This document shows, piece after piece, positions 1-9,500 of a stretch of DNA of 64,000 bases. The DNA is taken from assembly GCF_017301735.1 (NCBI RefSeq), contig NZ_CP071090.1, positions 8,298,001 through 8,362,000 on the forward strand, given 5' to 3'. This DNA comes from Pyxidicoccus parkwaysis. Lineage in GTDB: Bacteria; Myxococcota; Myxococcia; Myxococcales; Myxococcaceae. The position numbers were made by a program, and so were the translations under genes. The notes under the pieces were generated by a model, which ran no database searches, was not told the DNA's origin, and saw only the letters and a program-made list of their open reading frames with translations. Each line of letters starts with the position of its first letter. The first letter of the stretch is position 1.

Positions 1-878
1 CCCAGCGCGTCGAGCGGATCCATCGGCTGGCCGTCCCTCCACAGCTCGAAGTGGAGGTGGACGCCCGTGGCGAGCCCCGTCTCTCCCGCGAGGCCGAGCG
101 CCTCGCCGCGCTCCAGGATTTCGCCCGGCTCCACCAGCACGCGGGACAGGTGGCTGTAGCGCGTCACCCAGCGGCCCGCGTGCTGCACCTCCACCTGGTT
201 GCCGTGGTCGCCGTTCCACCCGGCTCGCAGCACCACGCCCTTGTCGGCGGTGTAGATGACCTGCCCCTGCGTCGCGGCCAGGTCCACGCCGAGGTGACGG
301 CGGTTCTCGCCCAGAATCGGATGCCAGCGCTGGCCGAAGAGGCTGGTGATGTTCACGGGCGCCAGGGGCCACATCAAGCGCGGCAGCTCGTCCACCTGCT
401 CCGGGTGCTCCAGGCGGCGCAGCTCCGCCAGACGCACCACGAGCCGGCCCACGCGCAGCACCACCGCCTCCGCGAGCGTGCCCGGCATGTCTCCATACGT
501 GCGTCCGTCCTGCTCCAGCTCGGCCTCCAGCACGCGCCGGGCGAGCGCCACGTCGCGCGCGTCCGTGGCTTTCACCGGCTGCGCCAGGAAGCCGTCCAGC
601 GCGTGGTTCATCGACTCCCAGTTGTCCACCTGGGGCGCGGGCATGGCACCGCCTCGCACCACCTGCGCGCGGTAGACGCGAGCCTGCTCTGTGAACGCGG
701 TGAGCACGGCCTGGAGTGCTTCGGAAGTCCGCGGAGCGGTCGCGGCGATGTCGCGGAACGCACGCGGGCCGTCCGAGCTGGAGGCGCCGTAGAGCTCCTC
801 GAAGCTCATCTTCGGCTCCTCGCGCGTCGTGGCGCAGGAGCAGGCGGTGACGAGGACGAGGAGGCTGAGGCGGCGCAC
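1..878 (-). CDS. M23 family metallopeptidase lipoprotein (3' end outside window)
   Basis: Predicted LytM/M23 zinc endopeptidase acting on peptidoglycan in the periplasm. I place the start at a GTG at 876-878, which gives a short lipoprotein signal (MRRLSLLVLVTAC) with a VTAC lipobox. The C-terminal third has the family motifs: HPILGENRRHLGVD (first His and the Asp ligands), GNQVEVQH, and HLHFELW with the HxH pair. The middle part (about residues 30-180) is helical and has no recognisable domain. Only a few C-terminal residues should be missing, because the frame is still open at base 1. Seen: motifs and lipobox. Known: M23 enzymes cleave peptide cross-links, though some are inactive activators of amidases; all ligands visible here look intact, so I favour an active enzyme. 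Confidence 0.85.
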   Translation of the reverse strand, partial: MRRLSLLVLVTACSCATTREEPKMSFEELYGASSSDGPRAFRDIAATAPRTSEALQAVLTAFTEQARVYRAQVVRGGAMPAPQVDNWESMNHALDGFLAQPVKATDARDVALARRVLEAELEQDGRTYGDMPGTLAEAVVLRVGRLVVRLAELRRLEHPEQVDELPRLMWPLAPVNITSLFGQRWHPILGENRRHLGVDLAATQGQVIYTADKGVVLRAGWNGDHGNQVEVQHAGRWVTRYSHLSRVLVEPGEILERGEALGLAGETGLATGVHLHFELWRDGQPMDPLDAL

Positions 879-1048
879 GGCTCCGCGAGCCTACCACGCC
901 CCGCCCGAGGGCCTCCTCACGCTGGGGGAGTGGGACACGGTGTGTCGGCCAGTCCGCGTTTCACGCGACGTGGGAGCGTGGAGACGAGGCTCCACGCGTC
1001 GGCGTGACAGTCAGGACATCGCCGCGCGCTGGCGTTCCGCGCCGTGAC

Positions 1049-2074
1049 TCAGGCCACCGCGCGGCGGATGCGGGCCACGGCCTCGTCGATGTCCGCAGCG
1101 GACACGTCGAGGTGGGTGACGAGCCGCAGCGAGCGCGGGCCGCCCGCCGGGTTGGTGAGCACACCGTGCTTCGCCAGCAGCGCCACCGTCTCCGTCGCGG
1201 GCCTGGTGAGCTCGGCGAAGACCATGTTGGTCTCCACCTGCGCCGCGTCCACCTTCACGCCCGGGATTTCCGCCAGCCCCGCCGCCAGCCGGCGCGCATT
1301 CGCGTGGTCCTCGGCGAGCCGGGCCACGTGGTTGTCCAGCGCGTACAACGCCGCCGCCGCCAGCACGCCCGCCTGCCGCATGCCGCCGCCCAGCCGCTTG
1401 CGCAGCCGGCGCGCCTCGTAGATGACGTCCGCGCGGCCCGCCAGCACCGAGCCCACCGGCGCGCCCAGCCCCTTCGAGAAGCACACCGACGTCGAGTCCG
1501 TCAGCTTCGCCCACGCGGACACCGGCACGCCCGCCGCCACCTCCGCATTGAACAAGCGCGCACCATCCAGGTGCACCGCCAGCTTCGCCGCGCGCGCCGC
1601 CTCCACCACCGCGCGGAAGCGCTCCACCGGCCACACCGAGCCACCGCCACGGTTGTGCGTGTTCTCCAGCGACAGCAGGCGCGTGCGCGGCGCGTGCACG
1701 TTCTCCGTGCGCACCGCCTCCGCCACCTGCTCCGGCGTCAAGAGGCCCCGCTGTCCCGGCAACGGCGCGGGCTGCACGCCCCACAGCGCCGGCACCGCGC
1801 CACCCTCGTACTGGATGATGTGGCTGCCGGCCTCGGTGAGGACTTCATCGCCCTGGCGGCAATGCGTGCCAATCGCAATCTGGTTGGCCTGCGTGCCCGA
1901 CGGCACGAAGACAGCGGCCTCGAGCCCGAGCCGCTCGGCCACCCGCTCCTCGAGGCGGCGCACGGTGGGGTCCTCGCCATAGACGTCGTCGCCCACTTCG
2001 GCGTCGGCGATGACGCGGCGCATGGCGGGGGTGGGCTTGGTGACGGTATCGGAGCGGAAGTCGATGGGCTTCAT
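1049..2074 (-). CDS. ltaE: Low-specificity L-threonine aldolase
   Basis: PLP enzyme that splits L-threonine or L-allo-threonine into glycine and acetaldehyde in the cytoplasm. The 341 residues match the family's usual length. The start MKPIDFRSDTVTKP is the conserved N-terminus of the family. VFVPSGTQANQIA is the phosphate-binding loop, HLDGARLFNA carries the PLP-ring Asp (D170), and SVCFSKGLGAPVGS carries the Schiff-base lysine (K201). The gene diverges from the endonuclease III gene with only about 50 bases between starts, so the two probably share a promoter region. No irregularities seen. Confidence 0.93.
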   Translation of the reverse strand: MKPIDFRSDTVTKPTPAMRRVIADAEVGDDVYGEDPTVRRLEERVAERLGLEAAVFVPSGTQANQIAIGTHCRQGDEVLTEAGSHIIQYEGGAVPALWGVQPAPLPGQRGLLTPEQVAEAVRTENVHAPRTRLLSLENTHNRGGGSVWPVERFRAVVEAARAAKLAVHLDGARLFNAEVAAGVPVSAWAKLTDSTSVCFSKGLGAPVGSVLAGRADVIYEARRLRKRLGGGMRQAGVLAAAALYALDNHVARLAEDHANARRLAAGLAEIPGVKVDAAQVETNMVFAELTRPATETVALLAKHGVLTNPAGGPRSLRLVTHLDVSAADIDEAVARIRRAVA

Positions 2075-2125
2075 GGGTCTCTCGAAATGGATGGGCCCCA
2101 GGCGGTGCTTGGGCTCGCGTCAGGG

Positions 2126-2983
2126 GTGACATACAACGGCCGCGTGCCTGGACGTGAGACCGCCGCGGAGAAGAAGAAGCGCGCACTGTTGGTGATGGAC
2201 CGGTTGCAGGCCGACATGCCGGATGCGCGCATCGAATTGGACTACCAGACGCCCCTGGAACTGCTGGTGGCCGTCATCCTCTCCGCGCAGTGCACCGACA
2301 AGCGGGTGAACATGGTGACGCCCGCCCTGTTCCAGCGCTTCCCCGACGCCCGGGCCTACGCCACGGCGGAACCCACGGACGTGGAGCCGTTCATCCGCAC
2401 CTGCGGCCTCTATCGCGCCAAGGCGAAGAACATCGTGGCCGCCGCGCGGGCGCTCGTGCAGGAGCACGCGGGCCAGGTCCCCCTCCAGCGCGGCGTGCTG
2501 GAGCAGCTTCCCGGCGTGGGCCGCAAGACGGCCGGCGTGGTGTGCATCCACCTGGGTGGCGACGCGGCCTTCCCCGTGGACACGCACGTGAAGCGGCTGG
2601 CGTACCGGCTCGGCTTCACCACACAGGAGGACCCGGACAAGGTGGAGCTGGACATGCAGGCCGTGCTGCCACCGGAGCGGTGGACGCTGGGGCACCAGTT
2701 GCTGGTGTGGCACGGACGGCGGACGTGCTTCGCGCGCTCTCCCGAATGCGGCCGCTGCGTCGTCGCGGACGTGTGTCCGAAGAAGGGCGTGCGCACTCGC
2801 GCGGGTGAGGCGGAGCCTCGCGAGAAGGCTCCAGCTGCGGCGGAGCCTCGCGAGAAGGCTCCAGCCGCAGCGGAGCCTCGCGAGAAGGCTCCGGCTCCGA
2901 CGAAGCCTCGCAAGCAGAAGGCCCCGGCTCTGGAAGCTGCTGCTAGCGAGCGGCCTGCTCGCCCTGCTCGCGCGAGGACTTGA
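2126..2983 (+). CDS. nth: Endonuclease III with repeat-containing C-terminal tail
   Basis: Bifunctional DNA glycosylase/AP lyase that removes oxidised pyrimidines in base-excision repair. The helix-hairpin-helix LPGVGRKTAGVV carries the catalytic lysine (K134), and FPVDTHV carries the catalytic aspartate (D152); their spacing of 18 matches the E. coli enzyme. The 4Fe-4S ligands are present as C-x6-C-x2-C-x5-C (CFARSPECGRCVVADVC). After this core, where most relatives end, there are about 65 extra residues rich in Lys, Pro and Ala, with three near-identical AEPREKAPA repeats. The start is uncertain: GTG 2126 is used here, but GTG 2144 or ATG 2195 are possible and no strong ribosome site separates them. 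The last 41 bases overlap the 3' end of the deformylase gene on the other strand. Confidence 0.92.
   Translation: MTYNGRVPGRETAAEKKKRALLVMDRLQADMPDARIELDYQTPLELLVAVILSAQCTDKRVNMVTPALFQRFPDARAYATAEPTDVEPFIRTCGLYRAKAKNIVAAARALVQEHAGQVPLQRGVLEQLPGVGRKTAGVVCIHLGGDAAFPVDTHVKRLAYRLGFTTQEDPDKVELDMQAVLPPERWTLGHQLLVWHGRRTCFARSPECGRCVVADVCPKKGVRTRAGEAEPREKAPAAAEPREKAPAAAEPREKAPAPTKPRKQKAPALEAAASERPARPARART
2810..2899 (+). repeat. Three tandem 30-bp repeats in the nth 3' end
   Basis: Units at 2810-2839, 2840-2869 and 2870-2899 are near identical and encode (A)EPREKAPA. A fourth, degenerate unit follows (TKPRKQKAP). The repeat is in frame (10 codons), so copy-number change would lengthen or shorten the tail without a frameshift. 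Confidence 0.9.
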
Positions 2984-3470
2984 GGCGCTTCATCCGCTTG
3001 CGGATGAGCTCGCGCTTCAGCGTGGAGACGTGGTCCACGAAGACGGTGCCGTTGAGGTGGTCCGTCTCGTGCTGCACGGCGATGGCGAGCAGCCCGTCGC
3101 AGCGCATCGTCTGCTCCTGCCCCTCCACGTCGAGGAACTTCACCGTGACGATGGCGGCGCGGTCCACGTCCTCGGACTCGCCGGGGATGGAGAGGCAACC
3201 CTCGGTGTAGGTCGTCTCGCCCTCCATGGCGATGATTTCGGGGTTCACCATCGCAATGGGCTTGGACTCGGGCTGGCTGGGGGTGGTGTCCAGCACGATG
3301 ATGCGCTGGAGCACGCCCACCTGCGGCGCGGCGAGGCCGACGCCCTCGGCGGAGTACATCGTCTCGAACATGTCCTTCACGAGGACGCGGACGGCGTCAT
3401 CCACCTTCGCCACGGGCCGGGCCTTCTGCTTCAGCACAGGGTCGGGCCAGATGAGAATTTCGCGAACCAT
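2943..3470 (-). CDS. def: Peptide deformylase
   Basis: Removes the N-formyl group from the first methionine of new proteins. All three family motifs are intact: GVGLAAPQVG (residues 43-52), EGCLSIPG with metal ligand C92, and QHETDHLNG with H134, E135 and H138. The length of 175 residues is typical. The ATG at 3468-3470 gives the conserved MVREILIWPDPVL start. The gene sits downstream of the giant coiled-coil gene on the same strand, about 85 bases after it, not next to fmt as in many bacteria; fmt lies some 56 kb away in this window. Its 3' end overlaps nth by 41 bases, tail to tail. Confidence 0.96.
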   Translation of the reverse strand: MVREILIWPDPVLKQKARPVAKVDDAVRVLVKDMFETMYSAEGVGLAAPQVGVLQRIIVLDTTPSQPESKPIAMVNPEIIAMEGETTYTEGCLSIPGESEDVDRAAIVTVKFLDVEGQEQTMRCDGLLAIAVQHETDHLNGTVFVDHVSTLKRELIRKRMKRLKSSREQGEQAAR

Positions 3471-3555
3471 GGCCCGCGTCTTAACTCCGCTGGAGCGGAC
3501 GGGCAACCGCACCTGAGGGCGCGGTGCCCCCAGGTGCACGGCTGTCCTCCATGCC

Positions 3556-6500
3556 TCAGTCGAGCAGGCTGCGGGCGTACTCCGCGCGCAGCCGGTCATC
3601 GCCGAGCGCCTGGGCGGCCTCGGAGAGCACGCTGCGAATCTGCTGCGCGCGGTGCTGGAGCGCGGGGTCCGGATGGCCGGCGAAGCGCAGCGGGTGGAAC
3701 TCGGCGGCCAGCAACTCGTACGCGCGCTTGACCTCCTCGCTGCCCGCCGTGCGGGCCAGGCCCAGCACGGTGAAGTAGTCCGCGTCCTGAATCTCCTCGA
3801 ACTTCGCCTCGAGGCGGCGCACGTCCAGCTCCGGAGGCAGCTCGCCCGCGTCGTCCTCGCTCGCGCTCTGCAGCGTGATGAGGCCGAGCGTCCGCGCCAC
3901 CGCGAGCGACTTGAGCGCGGACTCCTGCGGCAGCCCCGCGCCGAGGAGCAGCGCCTCCAGCGTGTGCTCTCCGTCCACGTGCGAGAGGAGCTGCAAGTCG
4001 CGGGAGGAGAGACCGAAGTCGTCCGGCGCGAGCTGGATGTCTCCTCGCGTGACGCGGGCGCGGAGGCTGCCGGCGGCCTCGAGCAGGGACTCGGCGGAGA
4101 GCGTGTTGCGCAGGGCCTCGGCCAGCAGGTGCAGCGGCGGGCGCGTGGCGGCGGCGAGGGCCACCTCGTGCGGCGCGGGCTCCGGCACCAGGCGGTAGAG
4201 CGTGGAGGGCTCGGCGAGCGCGTCGAGGAAGACCTGCTCCGTGTAGCGCTGCACGAGCGGCACGGACTCGGACTCGCGCAGGTAGCCGCGGCCCCGGAGG
4301 GCGTCGAGCAGCGCGCCGGTGGTGGCGCTGCGCACCAGGCGCAGCTCGCTCTCCTGGCGCGCGTCGATGAGGCCGTCGGCGCGGGCGCGGTCGATGAGCG
4401 ACTCGCCCGGGGCCGAGGAGACGGCGCCCACGAGCGCTCCGTCGCGCAGCCAGAGGACGCGCAGGGCATTCATCACCTTCAGCTCCAGGCGCATCTCCAT
4501 GCGCGCCTCGCAGAGCCGGAGGACCAGCTTGGCGAGACCGTCCTGGGTGACGCTGCCGCTGCGGGCCACCGCGAGCTCCGGACGGCCGGGTGGGGCTTCC
4601 AGCGGGAGGAGCGCGGCACGGGCCTGCGCGGCGGCTTCTTCCGCCTCGCGGCGTCCGCGCTCTTCGAGCTCCTGGCGCTCGCGCTCGGCCCGGGCGGCCT
4701 GCTCGACGGAGTCGGCTTCCAGCCGGGCCTTCTCCGCGCGCAGGGCTTCGAGCTCCTTCTCGACGGCCTCTCGTGCTTCGCGCTCGCGGGCGAGGTCCTG
4801 ACGGATGCTCTCGGAGGCCTGACGGGCCTGTTCGAGCCGGGCCTGGATGGCGGAGAGCTGGGACTCGGCGGCGTTCCTGGCGCGGATTTCTTCTTCGATT
4901 CGCGTCTCGGCCGCCGCGCGCTGGTTGGACTCGGCTTCGAGGCGGACCTCGAGGGCGGTGCGATGACGGCCCTCGGTCTTCGCACGGGCAGCAGCTTCGG
5001 AGGCGGCCTGTGCGGACTGCTGCACTCGGGCCTCGGCTTCCGCGCGCTGCTTCGCTTCCGCGTCGGCGCGGGCTTCTGCCTCGGCGCGGTGCTTGGCTTC
5101 GGCTTCCGCGCGGGCTTCCGCCTCGGCACGTCGCTTTGCCTCGGCTTCGGCGCGGCCTTCCAATTCGGCTCGCTGCTGCGCTTCGGCTTCCGCGCGAGCC
5201 TCGATTTCGGCGCGCTGCTTCGCCTCCGCGTCAGCACGGGCTTCGGCCTCGGCACGCTGCTTCGCTTCGGACTCCGCGCGGGCCTCCGCTTCGGCGCGCT
5301 GCCCTGCCTCGGACTCCGCTCGGGCCTCGGCTTCCGCGCGCTGCTTCGCCTCGGCTTCGACGCGGGCTTCCGCTTCGGCTCGCTGCTGGGCTTCGGATTC
5401 GGCTCGGGCCTCCGCCTCGGCGCGCTGCTTCGCTTCGGCCTCGGCGCGGGCCTCGGCTTCGGTGCGCTGCTTTGCTTCCGACTCAGCAAGTGCCTCGGCC
5501 TTGGCGCGCTGCTTTGCTTCCGACTCGGCGCGGGCCTCGGCTTCCGCGCGCTGCTTCGCTTCCGTCCTGGCGCGGGCTTCAGACTCGGTGCTGGAGGTCG
5601 CTCCCTCCTCGGCGCGGGCTTCGAACTCGGCGCGAGCCTGCGCCTCGGACTCGGCGCGCTCCTCGGCTTCGGCACGGGCCAGGGCCTCGACTTCGGCGCG
5701 CGCTTCGGCTTCGGCGCGCTTCTTCGACTCGGCGTCAGCGCGGGCTTCCGCCTGCTCGCGCTTCTTCGACTCCGCTTCGGCGCGAGCCTCGGCTTCGAGG
5801 CGAAGGTTCGACTCCTCCTCCACGCGCGTCTCCGCTTCTGCACGGAGGCGGGCTTCGGTTTCGGCTCGCTCCTCGGCCTCGGCGCGGGCCTTGGCCTCGG
5901 ACTCCGCTCGCGCCTCCGCTTCGGACTGTTCCTGGGTCGCCAGCTCCGCTCGGACCTCTGCTTCGGCACGGGCGTTGGCCTCGGACGTCGCTCGGGTCTC
6001 CGCCGCGAGCCGGGCCTCTGCCTCGGCTTCCGCTCGCGCTTCCGCGGCCTCACGGGCTCGCGTCTCCGCCTCCACGCGGTCTTCCGCCTCGGCCGTTGCG
6101 GTCTCGGCCGACTCGGCTCGGGAGTCCGCATCCCTTCGGGCCTTCGCCTCGACTTCGGCGCGGCCTTCGGCCTCGACGCGTCCGGCGGCCTCGGACTCGA
6201 GCCTCGTCTCGATTTCCTTCAGCGCCTGCATCGCCGCCTTGGCGCGCGTCTCCGCCGTGGTGCGGGCCTTCGTCTCCTCCCGGAGCTTCGCCTCCAGCTT
6301 CTCGATACGAATCTGGAGCTCGCTGCGCGCCAGGGCCTCCGCGTCCGAGCGCACCCGCGCGTCGTCGCTGGCGACGGAGGCGTCCTGTGCCCGGACCTCC
6401 GCCTCTACTCTCGCGCGCTCCTGGGCTTCGGCTCGCGCTTCCGCGTCAATGGCGCGGGTCTCCAGCTCCGCGCGCGCTTCTGCTTCCTCGCGGGCTCGGG

Positions 6501-9500
6501 CTTCCGCCTCGTCGAGCTTCGCCTGGAGCCCGGTCACCTGCTCCCGCAGTTGCTCCAGCGCTCCGCTGTCGTCCCCGCTCGGTTGCGCGGCTTCGAGCGC
6601 TGCGAGCCGCTCCTGGAGGGACTGAACCTGCTGCTCCGCTTCGAGCCGCAGCGCCTCCTCTCGCGAGCGTTCCTCGTCGAGCGACTGCTCCCGCAGCCGG
6701 GCCGCCTCCGCCAATTCCTCCGCGACGAGCCGGAGCGAAGCCTCCTGGTCCCTCGCGGCCTCCGCTTCGACTCGCAGCGCGGCTTCGCGGTCGAGGACGC
6801 CTCGCAGCGACTCGCCCAGCTCGCGCGCCTCCGTGACCTGCTGCTCCAGCTGCTGGCGCAGGGCGGTTTCCTTCTCCAGCTCGGTCCGCACCGAGCGCAT
6901 CCGCTCATGCGCTTCTTCGAGCTGGCGCTCCGCCTCTTCCTGCTGGGCCTGCCACTGCGCCAGCAGCGCGGAGGGCGCCGCAACGGGCGGGCTGGCCTCG
7001 CTCGCGGGAGCCTGTGCCGGCTCCTCGAAGGAGGGCTCATCCAGGTAGGCCGGTGCTTCCGGCTCGTCGATGCCAGCCGCGGCGACGTTCTCGATGACCG
7101 GGGAGTCAGACGACCACTCCAGCGTCGCCGGTCCCGGCGAAGGCGCCGCACTGACGGTGTCCGAGTCGAACCAATCCGAGCCCGCGCTGGTGCTCGGCGC
7201 GACGGTGTTCGCGTGCGCCGGAGCCAGGTTGCTCGTGGCCGAAGCTTCGGCGCCGGCTGCGGCCTGGGCGCTCCACGCGCCACCTTCGCTCAGCTCCGGC
7301 GCGGGGGTACCCGACGCTTCCGCGCTGCGCTCCTGCTCGGCGCCCGTGGTTTCGTCCGGAGCCACATTGCTCCAGTCCTCATCCGAGCCCGGCTCGACCT
7401 CACCTGGCGCGGGCGTTTCTGTCTCGCCCGCCTCTCGCGCACGCACCGAGGCCTGGAGTTCCGCCTCCAGGATGTCCCAGGCTGACGGCACGGCCTCCTC
7501 GTCGTCCGTCCCCTCCTCCGATTCGGCGTCGGCGGAGTCAGCCTCCGAGGCACTCGCATCGGCGGCAGGGGTTTCTGGCGCCGTGGGCGGGTCTTCGCCC
7601 AGCTCGGCTTCCGTTCCCCACTCGTCTCCGGAGGCGGCAGCCGCCCCGGCTACGGCCGCATTTGCGACTGGAGTGACAGTCGTGGACGGAACGCCATCGC
7701 TCCATCCCACCGCCATCCTCGCGGTGTTCTCCAGCTCCGGATCCGGAGGCAACTCCGTCCAGGCTGGCGCCTCCGCCGCGGCCGCCGCGAAGGCCTGCTC
7801 TCCGCGCACCACGTCGTTGGGGGCACTGCCCTGCTCGGTGCCCGGCGTGTCGACGTCGAAGAAGCCCTCATCGCCCAGCTTCGGCGCGGGAGTCGCCGGA
7901 CGCAGCCCGGGCGGGGCGACGGGCTCCTCCGTCCACGCGAGCCGCCCCGGAGGCGGTGCAATCTCAGCGGTCAGCTCCGCGTGCTCTCGCGCCAGCGCCG
8001 CGTCCATCTCGGCCTGTGCCAGACGCTCGGCCTCAGCGCGGAGCTCCGCGTCCATGCCGCTTTCCGCGGTCGCGGACGACGTGGCGCCGTCCGCGGCCCA
8101 ACTCTCCGTGGCGGATGGCTCCGTCCCAGCTCCGCCCTCTGTCGCGGCCCAGTGCTCCGCACCGGGCTCCGAGGCGGACGCAGCTCCGTCCGCCGTTCCC
8201 CAGTCCTCGGGACCGGGCAGCTCCAACGAGCCCCCGGGCGCGTTCGCGAGCGACTCCGCTCCATCCTCCGAGGATGCCCAGGTGTCGGTGCCCTGCTGTT
8301 CCGCCGTGGCACCAGGCTCCGAGGCAGATGCACCCTCCGCAGTCCCCGCCCACTCCTCCGTGCCCTGCTGTTCCGCATAGGCACCGGGCTCCGACGCAGA
8401 CGCGCCATCCCAACCGTGAGAACCGCCCTGCTCCGCCGTGGCATCAGCCTCCGACGCAGACGCACCATCCCAGTGCGCGCCAGATTGCTCCGCCGTGGCA
8501 TCAGCCTCCGACGCAGACGCCTCTGCCGCCCAATCCTGCGCTCCGCCCTGCTCCGTCGTGGCATCAGCCTCTGACGCAGACGCACCATCCCAGCCGTGCG
8601 CACCGGCCTGCTCCGCCGTGGCATCAGCCTCCGACGCAGACGCACCATCCCAACCGTGCGCACCGGCCTGCTCCGCCGTGGCACCAGCCTCCGACGCAGC
8701 AGCCCCTGCCGCCCAGTCCTGCTCACCGGCCTGCTCCGCCGAAGCACCGGTCTCCGCCGAAGCTGCCCAATCCTCCGTCCCAGCCTGTTCCGCCGCGCCA
8801 CCCGCCTCCGACGCAGCAGCCCCATCCACCGCCGCCCATTCCCGCGCACCAGCCTGCGCCGCATCAGCATCCGCCGCAGCCGCCCCATCCACCGCCGCCG
8901 CCCAGTCCTCCGTCGGAGCCTGGGCCGTCCCCTCTCCCCACGCATCCGCCGGACCCGACGCGAGCGCCGAGTCGATGGAGGCCATCGCCTGCGCCTCCAC
9001 CTCCTGGTGCGCCATCTCCATCGCGGAGAACATGACGAGCGTCGTCTGGTGGTCGCGCTGTCGTGCCTCCTCGTGCGCGGTGCGCTCCTCGCGCGTCATC
9101 GCCGCCACTTCCCAGTCCGTCTGGTGCAGCGGCGCCAAATCACCGAACAGCGCATTCGCCAGCGCGGGGTCTCCGCCCACCGGACGCGGCGGCGTCGCAT
9201 GCCACGCCTCGCCTTCATCCGGCTGCGCTCCCGCACCCGCTCCAGGCAGGGAGCGGTTCTCCACCACGTGCCAGGCATCCGCTTCCGTCGGCGCCTTGAT
9301 GAGCGAGTTCACCAGCGCCATGAAGCCCGTGCCGTCCAGCGGCAGCGGGGCCACCGGCGCACTGAAGCCGGCGATGGGCTCGCCCAGGAGCAGCACGCGG
9401 GCCTTCTTCCCATCTGGATGCTGGAGCAATTCCTCCAGCACCACGTGGCCGCGCCCGCTCTCCACTCCGGGAGCGAGCACGACGAGGACGGGCTGGTGGT

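Noticed and set aside
3652..7485. Very long open frame on the plus strand opposite the giant coiled-coil gene
   Set aside because: Its protein is a monotonous Leu/Arg/Gly/Phe repeat (FRLGAGLGFRA type), the mirror of the coiled-coil repeat in high-GC DNA, with no domain or ribosome site.
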